DNA of 64,000 nt from Mojavia pulchra JT2-VF2. Its GTDB lineage: Bacteria > Cyanobacteriota > Cyanobacteriia > Cyanobacteriales > Nostocaceae. The stretch's first letter is position 1; every line of letters begins with the position of its first letter. This document shows, in pieces, positions 54,054 through 63,907 of the stretch. The notes under the pieces are model-generated. The model had not been told where the DNA came from, ran no database searches, and saw nothing but the letters and a program-made list of their open reading frames with translations. The stretch lies in contig JAHHHN010000006.1 of the NCBI GenBank assembly GCA_019359325.1, positions 310,001 through 374,000 on the forward strand, written 5' to 3'. A program made the position numbers and the translations under genes.

Positions 54054-56807
54054 ATGATGATTTCTAAGAAACACCGCCGTTTATTAATCCTTATCCTTTC
54101 AGCCTTATTAGGACTGTTATCTAGTTTGACCATCCCAGCTTGGTCAAATTCCCCCAGTTTACAAGCCAGCAGTTCGCCTGCGATTGCCTCCGGCACTGGG
54201 CTTCGCCCAATCGTTAATGCTGCGGCTAGTCCTCTTGCACTAGCAAGAGAAGGTCAACAACGCTACAATGCCGGACAATTAGAAGCAGCAGCAAAGTTAT
54301 GGCAAGCAGCGGCTGAGGCTTATCAAAAAGTGGGCGATCGCGAGGGGATGACTAAAAGCCTAATCAATAAATCTCAGGCTTTGCAAGATTTAGGACTGTA
54401 TCCCAAAGCTTGCAATACCTTACTTCAAGCTTTTGCTATCAAAAATCCTGACTGTAGCCAAAGCCAAATCGAGCAACTCCACAAAACTCTTGCTCAACAG
54501 CGCAATTCTCTGACTCTAACTCAAGCTATTGGCTTGCACAGCCTTGGTGATGTTCTCCGTAGACAAGGGTTATTGCAAAAGTCGCAAGAAATCTTACAGT
54601 TAAGTTTGTCATCAATTCCCGAATCACCGGAAAAAAGCGCAGTGCTACTGAGTTTAGGCAACACCCAACGGATCTTAGGTAACCAAATCCGCGATCGCTG
54701 GGACTATGACGTAGTAACGGAAATTATTGATCGTAAATCTATCTCGGATGCTCTAGCGCCCTACCAACAAGCTTTTAACTACTATACCCAAGCAGCACAG
54801 ATAACATCAGCGCCACCTTTGCCTAAAATTCAGGCGCAACTCAATCATTTCCAGCTATTACTAGAAACTCAAAGATGGTGGCGCGATCAAACCAATCGCC
54901 GGATTGCTTCTTGGGCGAGATTTTCGGAATCTAAATTAATTCAACGAGGAAAAGATTTTGTCTCCCAGCTAGAGTCGCAGTTGAATCAAGATACCCAAGC
55001 ATTGCAAAACCAAATTGCACCTAGCCTGGCCACTCTAACTCCCAGTCGTGCCGCAATCTACGCCCAGATTAACTTTGCCGAATCTTTGATGCAAAGCGGA
55101 CAAACAAACCGAGTTGAAGCTTTATTAGAGAATGCACTGCAACAGGCGCGTACTTTACAAGATAGACGAGCCGAAACCTACGCTCTAGGCTACCTCGGCA
55201 AACTTTACCACAAGCAAGAGCAATTAACTCAGGCAACCAAACTAACTCGGCAAGCATTGATGTTAGCGCAGGAACAAAATATCAATGGTGACGCTAGGGA
55301 GATTACTTATCTTTGGCAATCTCAGTTAGGGAGTTTACTACGGAAACAGGAAGATGCAAAAGGAGCGATCGCAGCTTACACCGCCGCCTTCAATACTCTC
55401 CAATCCCTGCGTACCGATTTAAACGCTAACAATCAAGATGTCCAATTTGACTTTCTGCGAGAGGTTAGACCTGTCTATATAGAATTAGTAGATTTGCTCT
55501 TGAAATCAAATCTGGGCGATGACGAATTAAATTCCCTCATAGTATCAAATCCCAGCATTTCCCAGGAAAAAGCTAAAACAAAAAAACCTCAAGGTCGTTT
55601 AGAGTTAGCCCGTAGGGTAATAGAGTCTCTGCAAGTAGCAGAACTAGATAACTTTTTTCAAGACCCCTGTTCAGAGCTAGCAGATGTCGCGGTACAAATT
55701 GATAATATCGACCCCCACGCAGCTGTTATTTATCCGATTGTTTTGCCAGATCGCTTAGAAGTGATCCTTTCGTTGTCGGGAAAACCTTTACAGGAAGTGG
55801 CAATTACTCTTAGTGAGCAAGAAGTTAATGAGACTCTAGATCGACTTTACGATTATTTAGACAACGTTACTATCAATAACTCTGCACGGAATATCCTATC
55901 CACTTCTAATCCCGATCCTAGAGAATTAAAAGAAAATCTGCAAACGCTTTTACCAACTTTTGGACAAATTTATAACTGGTTAATTAAACCTTTCGAGGCA
56001 CAGTTAAATACCAACCAAATCAAAAATTTAGTGTTTGTATTAAATGGGAGATTGCAGAGAGTGCCAATAGCTGCACTCTACGATGGGCAAAACTATCTGA
56101 TTGAAAAATATAGCGTGGCACTTGTGCCTAGCCTGCAACTCATCAATCCTCAACAATTGCAAAGGAAACAGCTTAAGGTGTTAGCCGCTGGAGTTAGCGA
56201 GCAAATTAAGGTACAAGGAGAATTTTTTGCTGCACTAGTTAATGTGCCCAAGGAATTAGACCAAATTAAACAAACTTTTCCCGCTTCCCAAAAGCTACTC
56301 AATCAAGAGTTTACTGCCAAAACCATACAAAAACAGTTGAAATTGAATTTTCCTGTTATTCACTTAGCAACTCATGGGCTGTTTAGTTCTAATCCCCAGA
56401 GGAATTTTATTATTACAGGGGATGGTAAAAGTATCAGTATTAATGAGTTAAGTGCTTTATTAAGAGAACCAGGCACAACCGTAGAACTATTAGTGCTGAG
56501 TGCCTGCGAAACCGCAACAGGCGATGAACGGGCTGTCTTAGGCTTGGCAGGAATTGCTGTTCGTTCAGGGGCACGCAGTACCCTTGCTACTCTCTGGCCT
56601 GTAGGAGATGCTTCCACCGCCAAATTCATGGGTGAATTTTACCAAGATTTGAAACAGCCAGGAGGGAAACAGGCAGATGCTTTAAGGAACGCTCAACTCT
56701 CACTGTTGAAATCTTTGAAGATGAATCCACCTTTTCCAGAGTTGAAGAATTTACCGCCACATCCTTATTATTGGGCACCTTACGTTTTGGTAGGAAATTG
56801 GCAATAG
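54054..56807 (+). CDS. TPR-CHAT protein (caspase-like HetF-associated protease domain)
   Basis: 917 residues from the ATG at 54054, which gives a clean signal peptide (KKHRRLLILILSALLGLLSS); an in-frame ATG at 53985 lies in the repeat array. TPR-like helices run to about residue 480. The C-terminal CHAT domain has the caspase-type dyad: HLATHGLFSSNP (His774) and LVLSACETATGDERAVLG (Cys818), then ARSTLATLWPVGD. CHAT proteases cleave targets after sensing a signal; this one would act outside the cytoplasmic membrane if exported. It is 303 bp from the TpsB gene on the same strand and probably belongs with the two-partner secretion genes. Confidence 0.92.
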   Translation: MMISKKHRRLLILILSALLGLLSSLTIPAWSNSPSLQASSSPAIASGTGLRPIVNAAASPLALAREGQQRYNAGQLEAAAKLWQAAAEAYQKVGDREGMTKSLINKSQALQDLGLYPKACNTLLQAFAIKNPDCSQSQIEQLHKTLAQQRNSLTLTQAIGLHSLGDVLRRQGLLQKSQEILQLSLSSIPESPEKSAVLLSLGNTQRILGNQIRDRWDYDVVTEIIDRKSISDALAPYQQAFNYYTQAAQITSAPPLPKIQAQLNHFQLLLETQRWWRDQTNRRIASWARFSESKLIQRGKDFVSQLESQLNQDTQALQNQIAPSLATLTPSRAAIYAQINFAESLMQSGQTNRVEALLENALQQARTLQDRRAETYALGYLGKLYHKQEQLTQATKLTRQALMLAQEQNINGDAREITYLWQSQLGSLLRKQEDAKGAIAAYTAAFNTLQSLRTDLNANNQDVQFDFLREVRPVYIELVDLLLKSNLGDDELNSLIVSNPSISQEKAKTKKPQGRLELARRVIESLQVAELDNFFQDPCSELADVAVQIDNIDPHAAVIYPIVLPDRLEVILSLSGKPLQEVAITLSEQEVNETLDRLYDYLDNVTINNSARNILSTSNPDPRELKENLQTLLPTFGQIYNWLIKPFEAQLNTNQIKNLVFVLNGRLQRVPIAALYDGQNYLIEKYSVALVPSLQLINPQQLQRKQLKVLAAGVSEQIKVQGEFFAALVNVPKELDQIKQTFPASQKLLNQEFTAKTIQKQLKLNFPVIHLATHGLFSSNPQRNFIITGDGKSISINELSALLREPGTTVELLVLSACETATGDERAVLGLAGIAVRSGARSTLATLWPVGDASTAKFMGEFYQDLKQPGGKQADALRNAQLSLLKSLKMNPPFPELKNLPPHPYYWAPYVLVGNWQ

Positions 56808-57097
56808 CGCTCTTTTTTTAGAAGTAGTTTTACGCAGTTGAAGTTCTCTGAGTTATGATACCAAGCACGACAGAGATATCAACATCCACAAACAGGAGTT
56901 GTAACTTTTGGCGTTGGCAGCGCTTGTTGCGATCGCGTAGTGCAGTGCCCTAAAAGGCGATCGCAAACAAGTAAGCCCTAATAAGGGATTTAATGCTGTT
57001 AAGTATCCTCCCGTAAAACTGGAAACTCATACTCCACGAAATTTTTATCGGGAGTAGTCTACAATCCAATTCAAATAATTAATAAATTTCCTTAGTT
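56808..57097. other. Intergenic region with HIP1 sites and small repeats
   Basis: 290 bases; two gcgatcgc sites and a gtagtgcagtgccctaaaag segment near 56938-56960. Nothing gene-like. Confidence 0.4.
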
Positions 57098-57952
57098 GTG
57101 TCCACTTCTGCAAAAACATTTCCTGTCTGGGCATTTTTTTCGCTGCTAACCAACGGCTTGCTGATGTTGGCGGTCATCCTGCTAATTTGGCAACAGCAGA
57201 GATTGACTGCTGTTTTTGGAACGACAACTTCTCCGGCTAAAGTCAGTGAATCCCAAGCTGTGACACCAGAGTTAGGCCCGCGCCACAAACTTAATTACCA
57301 GCAGTGGGTAAATATACTCGAAAAAGAAGCTAAAGTTGCCGCTGATAAACATCCTGAGAATTTAAGCATACTGGCCGGAGATTCTCTGAGTCTATGGTTT
57401 CCCACTGAGTTATTACCTGAAGATAGAAATTGGCTAAATCAAGGGATTTCTGGTGAAACCAGCGATGGGCTTTTAAAAAGGTTAAATTTATTTGACCAGG
57501 CCCAGCCAGAAGTTATTTTTGTGATGATTGGTATTAATGACCTGATTCGAGGAGTAAGTGATGAGGAAATTTTAAGAAATCAGCGGCGAATGATGAATTA
57601 CCTGCGAAGAGTACATCCCAAAGCGCAAATCTTTGTGCAATCAATTTTGCCGCATGGGGGAGAAGACGCAACTTGGGAAGGGAAAGAGAAACTGCTGAGT
57701 ATTCCTAATGATCGCATTCGCCAATTGAATGAGCAGTTGCAAAGCATAGCCACAAAACGAGGCGTTAAATATCTTGACTTATACTCTCTGTTTACGAACC
57801 AGCGAGGTAATCTCCGCCGTGAATTCACCACTGATGGTTTACACTTGAGTTACCAAGGCTATATGGTTTGGCGTACTGCATTGCAAATTTATAGCCAGAA
57901 GCAACTAGAACCTCAGCCTCAAGCCAGGAATCGAAGCAAAGTCAAAATATAA
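57098..57952 (+). CDS. Membrane-anchored SGNH/GDSL hydrolase
   Basis: 284 residues starting with GTG. One N-terminal membrane span (about 9-32) and an SGNH esterase domain (about 85-270): block I LAGDSLSLW with Ser96, block II NQGISGETSDGLL, block III VMIGINDLIRG, and block V DGLHLSYQGY with the catalytic Asp and His. It would hydrolyse ester bonds, for example acetyl groups on a wall or surface polysaccharide, outside the membrane. Substrate unknown. ispH follows 118 bp downstream. Confidence 0.88.
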   Translation: MSTSAKTFPVWAFFSLLTNGLLMLAVILLIWQQQRLTAVFGTTTSPAKVSESQAVTPELGPRHKLNYQQWVNILEKEAKVAADKHPENLSILAGDSLSLWFPTELLPEDRNWLNQGISGETSDGLLKRLNLFDQAQPEVIFVMIGINDLIRGVSDEEILRNQRRMMNYLRRVHPKAQIFVQSILPHGGEDATWEGKEKLLSIPNDRIRQLNEQLQSIATKRGVKYLDLYSLFTNQRGNLRREFTTDGLHLSYQGYMVWRTALQIYSQKQLEPQPQARNRSKVKI

Positions 57953-58070
57953 GGAAAAATCACGGGGACTAGGTTTTATTCCTAATCCCCAATCCCGAAT
58001 CCACTCTTTCTATTTCATTGGCGTCTTGACACGAGAGAATGAGAAATAGTGAATTAAGTAGAATCATCCA

Positions 58071-59279
58071 ATGGATACAAAAGCTTTTAAGCGTACACTC
58101 CAACACTCAGAAAACTATAATCGCAAGGGGTTTGGTCACCAAGCAGAAGTTGCTACTCAGTTACAGTCTGAGTATCAAAGTAACTTGATTCAACAAATTC
58201 GCGATCGCAACTACACCCTGGAACAAGGTGATGTCACAATTCGGTTAGCGCAAGCCTTCGGCTTTTGCTGGGGCGTAGAACGCGCTGTAGCCATGGCTTA
58301 TGAAACCCGTCAACACTTCCCCACCGAACGCATCTGGATTACTAATGAAATTATTCACAATCCTTCTGTGAATCAGCGTATGCAGGAGATGGAGGTAGAT
58401 TTTATCCCTGTTACCGCAGGTCAAAAAGACTTTTCTGTTGTAGCAAATGAAGATGTGGTCATCTTACCTGCGTTTGGGGCAAGCGTGCAGGAAATGCAGA
58501 TTCTTCACGATAAAGGCTGCAAAATTGTCGATACAACTTGTCCTTGGGTATCTAAAGTTTGGAATACAGTTGAAAAGCACAAAAAAGTCGATTACACCTC
58601 AATTATTCACGGTAAATATAAGCACGAAGAAACCGTTGCTACAAGTTCTTTTGCAGGCAAATATTTGATTGTGCTAAATTTTCGAGAAGCAGAATATGTT
58701 GCCAACTACATACTTAACGGTGGCGATCGCGAGGAATTTCTGAAAAAATTTGCTAAAGCTTGTTCAGCAGGATTTGATCCCGATCAAGATTTAGAAAGGG
58801 TTGGTATCGCTAACCAAACAACAATGCTTAAAGGCGAAACTGAGCAAATTGGTAAGTTGTTTGAGCGTACTATGATGCAGAAGTACGGCCCCACTGAGTT
58901 GAATCAACACTTCCAAAGTTTTAATACCATCTGTGATGCTACCCAAGAACGCCAAGATGCTATGTTGGAGTTAGTGCAACAGAATTTAGATTTGATGATA
59001 GTAATTGGTGGATTTAATTCGTCAAATACTACCCAATTGCAACAGATTGCTTTTGAGCGGGGGATTCCTTCGTATCACATTGATTGTGTGGAGCGAATTA
59101 AGTCAGAAAAATCCATTGAGCATAGACAGTTAAATGGAGATTTAGTAATTACAGATAACTGGTTACCTGATGGCAAAATAGTTGTAGGTATTACTTCTGG
59201 TGCTTCTACACCAGATAAGGTAGTAGAAGATGTGATTGAAAAGATTTTTACATTGAAGACAGCGATATCTGTGCTTTAA
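58071..59279 (+). CDS. ispH: 4-hydroxy-3-methylbut-2-enyl diphosphate reductase
   Basis: 402 residues, the longer cyanobacterial/plant form with an N-terminal extension ([18 protein letters not shown]). Three iron-sulfur cysteines are visible: [11 protein letters not shown] (Cys66), [12 protein letters not shown] and [12 protein letters not shown], with the catalytic TSGASTPD. It makes the final IPP/DMAPP isoprenoid precursors for pigments, quinones and lipids, with electrons from ferredoxin in cyanobacteria. A stem follows the gene. Confidence 0.97.
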   Translation: MDTKAFKRTLQHSENYNRKGFGHQAEVATQLQSEYQSNLIQQIRDRNYTLEQGDVTIRLAQAFGFCWGVERAVAMAYETRQHFPTERIWITNEIIHNPSVNQRMQEMEVDFIPVTAGQKDFSVVANEDVVILPAFGASVQEMQILHDKGCKIVDTTCPWVSKVWNTVEKHKKVDYTSIIHGKYKHEETVATSSFAGKYLIVLNFREAEYVANYILNGGDREEFLKKFAKACSAGFDPDQDLERVGIANQTTMLKGETEQIGKLFERTMMQKYGPTELNQHFQSFNTICDATQERQDAMLELVQQNLDLMIVIGGFNSSNTTQLQQIAFERGIPSYHIDCVERIKSEKSIEHRQLNGDLVITDNWLPDGKIVVGITSGASTPDKVVEDVIEKIFTLKTAISVL

Positions 59280-59296
59280 AAGTATGCTTTAACTTA

Positions 59297-59319
59297 CCCC
59301 TCTACGCCAAGTAGAGGGG
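59297..59319 (+). terminator. Hairpin after ispH
   Basis: CCCCTCTAC and GTAGAGGGG form a perfect nine-base stem around GCCAA, 18 bases after the ispH stop. No T-run follows, so its terminator activity is uncertain. Confidence 0.55.
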
Positions 59320-59391
59320 CATTCAAAAATTGAAAATAACAAATTAAAACAGATGTTACTTTTTTGAAATTGTCACAAATCATGTATTGGC

Positions 59392-59784
59392 TCAAAATTT
59401 ACCTACCGTTACCTTAATACCAGAATCGAGCCGAGGAACTTTTAAATATTCAATTGGTTCAGCAAGTTGAGGAGTGGGATTATTTGTTTGCTTTTGACAT
59501 TGCTTGAAGATAGCTTCTGGATTTTTGATGAACTCAAGCGGGTTAATATTTTTGCATCCTTGCTCTTGCACTACTGTAATTGAGTTAGCAGTTGCTTTGA
59601 AATTATTAATTGAGTTGATACTATTACCCCACTTGCTCGTAAGCGTGGCTGGTTTAGTTACCAAAATCGCAGCTTGATGTACTTCACCTGTTGCAGAAGG
59701 AAAATTCTTTTGGTTAGCATAAGCACTCTGGGTCATCGCTAGTGTACCAATCACAACGACCAAGGCTAGGGGAGAAGATTTCAT
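59392..59784 (-). CDS. Hypothetical exported protein
   Basis: 130 residues: a signal peptide (MKSSPLALVVVIGTLAMTQSAYA) and a small mature domain with two Cys (GCKNI and KQCQKQ), likely one disulfide, ending in LDSGIKVTVGKF. No family recognised. Minus strand, downstream of an alpha/beta hydrolase on the same strand. Confidence 0.65.
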   Translation of the reverse strand: MKSSPLALVVVIGTLAMTQSAYANQKNFPSATGEVHQAAILVTKPATLTSKWGNSINSINNFKATANSITVVQEQGCKNINPLEFIKNPEAIFKQCQKQTNNPTPQLAEPIEYLKVPRLDSGIKVTVGKF

Positions 59785-59824
59785 AAATACTAATTAGAAC
59801 TGAATGTATAATTCTGCTCTGTGG

Positions 59825-60643
59825 CTACATCAAATACATCCCATTTTCCGGAAGACGCAATAGGAACTTGAGCATTGCTGCTACCACAGCATCGGGAAAC
59901 TCAACCAAAAAGCCATGACCACCACGGTCGAGGACTACAAGTTCAGCGTTGGGGATGCTTTGAGCAAGTTGCTCAGAAAACTTTACTGGAGTGAGAATAT
60001 CCTGTGTACCGACTAGAACTAGGGTAGGACAGTGAATGTCTTTGAGGCGATCTGTTGTATCACTGCCAAGGATAGCTCGGCTTTGATGATATAGTCCATG
60101 AGGAGTTGGCGGAAATGGGTAGTTAATTGCCATATTGACGATCATTTCTATCATCCCAGGAATAGAGTAGAACGCATCGGTAAATACCCAAGGCAATATA
60201 ACTTGTTCATAAAGTTTCAGGTCAAGAGTGCTGGGGAGGTCACCCCAAGTAGTGATAATGCTGTTAAATAGTGCATCACCCTTGGCCAAAGATGAGAGTA
60301 GTATCAGACTTTGTACCTTTTCTGGGTATGCCAATGCTAACTCTTGGGCAATTTGACCACCCATTGAATGGCCTGCTATATATACCTTCTTAGTTCCGAT
60401 TTGCTCAAGCAGTGCAGCTGCATCACTTGCCATCTGTTGAATACTATAGGGACTGTCGGGAGCAGAAGTTCGACCAATTCCTCGGTTATCGAAGCGAATG
60501 ACCTGATACTGCTTTACGAGTGAAGGCATCAGCAATGACCAATAGGTATAATCGCACATGAAACCTGCAATTAATAGTAAAGGTTCGCCTATTCCTTGAA
60601 TGTCGTAGAACAGATCAATCCCGTTAATATGAATCCTGGGCAT
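59825..60643 (-). CDS. Alpha/beta hydrolase
   Basis: 272 residues. The nucleophile elbow IAGHSMGGQIA gives Ser93, the acid is probably in LVGTQDILTPV (Asp), and the His in DRGGHGFLVEFP. The oxyanion-hole segment is near LIAGFMCDYTYW. No signal peptide, so cytoplasmic. The family covers esterases and haloalkane- or peroxidase-type enzymes; the substrate cannot be told. An AT-rich 650-bp gap lies upstream. Confidence 0.9.
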   Translation of the reverse strand: MPRIHINGIDLFYDIQGIGEPLLLIAGFMCDYTYWSLLMPSLVKQYQVIRFDNRGIGRTSAPDSPYSIQQMASDAAALLEQIGTKKVYIAGHSMGGQIAQELALAYPEKVQSLILLSSLAKGDALFNSIITTWGDLPSTLDLKLYEQVILPWVFTDAFYSIPGMIEMIVNMAINYPFPPTPHGLYHQSRAILGSDTTDRLKDIHCPTLVLVGTQDILTPVKFSEQLAQSIPNAELVVLDRGGHGFLVEFPDAVVAAMLKFLLRLPENGMYLM

Positions 60644-61295
60644 AGTAAATAATTTGGAATAATGCGATCGCTTTTTGGGGCTATTTGCCTAAACAAATTA
60701 GAATTTGGAGCTTAACTTGAAATCATTGCAGTGAAACTTGCTGGATATCCCTTGGCAATTGGCTCTTTCTCGCCTTTTAATAAGAATTATTAATATAAGC
60801 AATCTTTACCATATTGATCGCTTCTACTCGTTAGGATAACTGACATTACTTTTACATTAGTGTCAGTTGAGTGCGAGTTTGCTAGTCAATTTCCGGTAAA
60901 ATTCTATCTCAGTGCTAAGGCACGGTGTCCACAATATCCAGGTTAAGTAGATAATCTTACTAAAGCTGTGCCCTTACATATAGCAATCCGATTTGATTTC
61001 TGAATCACTCGTAGAGGTAAGGGACTGGGGATTGGGGCCTGGGGACTGGGAAGAAGGAATAAAGGTGTACTGAATTTTGTTCAAAAATCAAATATGAGTC
61101 CTATATAATATATTGCTGCTACTGATAGCACATAATTATATTTAGGAGATACCTTCCTGCTGACTACAGTTGGAATTAGCGTAGTAGTAATGAATATTTT
61201 TAGTAATACCTTAAAGTCCACTAAAGATGTATAGGCAGGAAGAAAATATTTCCCCTGCCTAGACTAGACTACTCTAAATTGTCTAATTATGAGGC
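60644..61295. other. Long intergenic region with short repeats
   Basis: 650 bases with no supported gene. At 61017-61056 there is a ggggattgggg-type run of the window-wide repeat family. One GCGATCGC is near 60664. The remaining DNA is AT-rich without visible hairpins. Confidence 0.5.
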
Positions 61296-61994
61296 TCAAC
61301 GCTGAATAGTCTTTGCGGACTGATTAAATAACAACTCTCGTGATTTCTCAATATCTAACGCCTGATTTTTGAATGCTTCTGCCTTTTCGTAGGCGCGAAT
61401 TGTTGCCGGACGTGCTTTAATTGTCTCGAACCAGCGCTTGAGATTGGGAAAATCCTCTAGTTTCTGGCTTTGAAGTTCATAACCTACAATCCAGGGATAG
61501 GCGGCAATATCAGCAATGGAATAATCACCAGCCACAAATTCTCGATCTGCTAGTCGCTTATCTAAGACTGCATACAAACGTGCTGTTTCGTTAATGTAGC
61601 GGTTAATGGCATAGTCAATTTTTTCTGGGGCGTACTTACTGAAGTGGTGGTTTTGTCCCGCCATTGGCCCCAAACCTGCCATTTGCCAAAATAACCACTG
61701 GAGGACTTCAACGCGAGCGCGCACATCTTGGGGGATCAACTTTCCGGTTTTTTCTGCTAAATATAGCAAGATTGCACCAGACTCAAAAACGGAAATTGGC
61801 TCGCCCCCATTTGCGGGTTCATGGTCAACGATCGCCGGGATGCGGTTATTAGGAGAAATTTCCAGAAACTCCGGTTTAAATTGATCGCCAGCACCAATAT
61901 TTACAGGAATAATGTTGTAAGGTAATCCAACTTCTTCCAAGAAAATAGTGATTTTGTGGCCGTTTGGGGTTGTCCAATAGTAAAGGTCAATCAT
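61296..61994 (-). CDS. Glutathione S-transferase family protein (YfcG/YghU-like)
   Basis: 232 residues. N-terminal thioredoxin-like domain begins MIDLYYWTTPNGHKITIFLEE and contains the SPNNRIPAIVDHEP and FESGAILLYLAEKTGKL segments that bind glutathione; the C-terminal helical domain has QMAGLGPMAGQNHHF and ADIAAYPWIVGYE. The TTPNGHK start points to the disulfide-bond oxidoreductase subgroup of bacterial GSTs. Cytoplasmic. It is followed upstream by the SDR gene in the same direction. Confidence 0.92.
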   Translation of the reverse strand: MIDLYYWTTPNGHKITIFLEEVGLPYNIIPVNIGAGDQFKPEFLEISPNNRIPAIVDHEPANGGEPISVFESGAILLYLAEKTGKLIPQDVRARVEVLQWLFWQMAGLGPMAGQNHHFSKYAPEKIDYAINRYINETARLYAVLDKRLADREFVAGDYSIADIAAYPWIVGYELQSQKLEDFPNLKRWFETIKARPATIRAYEKAEAFKNQALDIEKSRELLFNQSAKTIQR

Positions 61995-62034
61995 GATATA
62001 GTTCTCCTAAAAATTTAAAGAAAAATTATCTTGA

Positions 62035-62748
62035 CTAGAAACGCTCCACCCAAGGCCGCAGTTCGACTTCCCATGTCCAGGCACTGCGGGGTTGATGCAG
62101 AATGTTGAGATAAGTCTGGGCGAATCTCCTTCGGAGACGCTACGCGAACGCATCTGGGTCAAGGGTGCTGTCGGGGTTGTTTGCGGGGTCTTGGCTTGCT
62201 GTTGCACGGATAACACCATCAATAACAAAATGCGCCACATGGATATTTTTGGGCGCTAATTCCCGCGCAATGCTCTGAGCCAGACCGCGTAGTGCAAATT
62301 TACCCATAGCAAAGGGTGCAGATTGAGGATAACCTTTGATGCTGGCTGAGGCTCCGGTAAAGAAAATAGCGCCACCTCCTTGATTCAACATCCGTTTGGC
62401 AGCAGCTTGGGCAACCAGAAAACCACCATAGGCGGTGATATCTAGAGTTTTTGCTACTTCAATTGGGTCTAGATCAACAAAAGGCCCACGCACCCGAAAG
62501 CTGGGATTGTAAACAACAACTGTTGGCGAACTTAGTTTGCTTTCCACATCAATAAATAACCGCTCTACCTCATCTGGTTTTGAAGCATCGCAGGCAAAGC
62601 TAGTTGCCCCAATTTCACTACTAAGTTGGGTGAGTTTTTCAATGCGGCGAGCAGCTAAAGCTAAAGTCATTCCTTCTTTGGCAAACAGGCGGGCTAAAGA
62701 GGCACTGAGTCCACTACCTGCTCCGACTATCAAAGCTGTTTTTGGCAT
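62035..62748 (-). pseudogene. Short-chain dehydrogenase/reductase interrupted by a 24-bp repeat
   Basis: The visible frame (62140-62748) ends in DPDAFA and TAG after 202 residues. Downstream, after a 24-base segment, the same frame continues FAQTYLNILHQPRSAWTWEV and on to a natural stop at 62035, giving the expected SDR C-terminus. TTCGC is duplicated at both edges of the added segment, as for a target-site duplication. Cofactor motif VGAGSGLSASLARLF (7-21). The usual active-site Tyr-X3-Lys reads FAMGK, with Phe for Tyr. So the enzyme lacks about 28 C-terminal residues; it may be inactive, or the shorter protein may still fold. Confidence 0.8.
62122..62145 (-). mobile_element. 24-bp small dispersed repeat insertion (with target duplication)
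   Basis: On the minus strand the core is gtagcgtctccgaaggaga followed by a duplicated ttcgc. It carries the in-frame TAG that stops the SDR gene. The plus-strand core (tcggagacgctacgcgaac) also occurs at 9326-9344, so it is a dispersed element. Very small palindromic mobile repeats of this size are known in Nostoc-type genomes. Confidence 0.75.
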
Positions 62749-63135
62749 GGGTGCGATTCTCTCTAAGGATTGAGTGTCGCTGAAGATAGTTTTAAGCTCA
62801 TTCCACTCCTTTTAGGAATGGGATTTCCCGGGAATGGGGAATGGGAAAGTTCTGTTCAATGCCTAACGCCCCAAGCCGACGGTGAGTTACCACGGTTCAT
62901 CCCACTTCTAGAAGGATGCGGCAATCCAAGGGATTATTCTATCCATCAGGCAACCAATTAAATATATTTGTCCCGACAAAATCAAATATTTTCATAATCA
63001 CAAAGGGATGCCATGATCAATGCAAGCATGAAAAGGATTGGGGATTGGCAAGAGATAAACACAGATGTGCAGGCTTTTCTCTGTGTTTATCTGTGGTTTG
63101 ATTTCTAAAATTTTGATATCCCAGGCAAGTAAAAA
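62749..63135. other. Intergenic region with palindromic and short repeats
   Basis: 387 bases. TTCCCGGGAA is at 62825-62834, with ggaatggg units around it; near 63060-63100 is an 'acagatgtgcaggc...tttatctgtggttt' type repeat like the hairpin at 16840. The short frames here have no family match. Confidence 0.5.
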
Positions 63136-63801
63136 CTAGCCCTCATAAGAGTTACCGATTCTGTCTACAGAAACGTTGTAGGGCAATGGCAAGCGGCCCG
63201 GATTCAAGCGTGGTTCTGCTGCATAGCCAACAGGAACTAAAACAGCGATCGCTAAATCTGGATTGTCCGCCGCACCAATCACTGCCTTCACCTGATCCTC
63301 AAGCCAGCCATTCATAAAGCAGGTGGATAATCCCAGACTTTCTGCTGCTAGTACCAAATGAGTGGCAGCAATCATTGCATCTTTGATGGCATATTCACGG
63401 CGCTTGTCTCCCAATGAACTTTGAAATTGCGGGATGGCGTTTTTAAAGTAGTTGATTGTACCTTCATTCCATGCTCCAGTTTGGCTTGCTCGCTCAAAAA
63501 TCGGCGTTAAATCTTGTTCGCCTGCGGTTCGATCGGCAGCAAAAACAAAGGTTACAGGTGCTTGGATAATTTGCTGTTGATTCCAAGCTGCTGCCGATAG
63601 CGCTGCCTTTTGCGCCTCATCTTGCACGAGGATGATTTGCCAGTCTTGGATATTAAAACTGCTGGGTGCTGCTACAGTCAACTCTACCAGTTGCTTTAGC
63701 AGTTCTGGGGCTATAGGGTCTGATTTAAAAGTTTTGATTGACCGACGCTTAATAATAGCACTGGGTACATCTAGGGCTTGAGTTTGGGTAATAACACTCA
63801 T
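63136..63801 (-). CDS. Nitroreductase family protein (FMN)
   Basis: 221 residues from the ATG at 63801, chosen for its AGGAGAATCTC leader and because the conserved part begins there (IIKRRSIKTFK, the FMN phosphate-binding Arg-Arg-Ser). Further marks: VAAPSSFNIQDWQIILVQ, LAAESLGLSTCFMNGW and C-terminal VPVGYAAEPRLNPGRLP. It reduces nitro or quinone compounds with NAD(P)H. The frame stays open 38 residues upstream, but that part is unrelated. Minus strand, 107 bp from the next gene's stop. Confidence 0.93.
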   Translation of the reverse strand: MSVITQTQALDVPSAIIKRRSIKTFKSDPIAPELLKQLVELTVAAPSSFNIQDWQIILVQDEAQKAALSAAAWNQQQIIQAPVTFVFAADRTAGEQDLTPIFERASQTGAWNEGTINYFKNAIPQFQSSLGDKRREYAIKDAMIAATHLVLAAESLGLSTCFMNGWLEDQVKAVIGAADNPDLAIAVLVPVGYAAEPRLNPGRLPLPYNVSVDRIGNSYEG

Positions 63802-63907
63802 GAGATTCTCCTGATTGTTTGAATTATTGTGCTTAGGATAGCGTTTTTTATTATCAGACCAAATACTGATTTGGTGTAAAAGGTTGCTTATCCTCACCCC
63901 AGAATAA

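Noticed and set aside
62770-62961. 63-codon plus-strand frame
   Set aside because: Built over ggaatggg repeats and a palindrome, no ribosome site.
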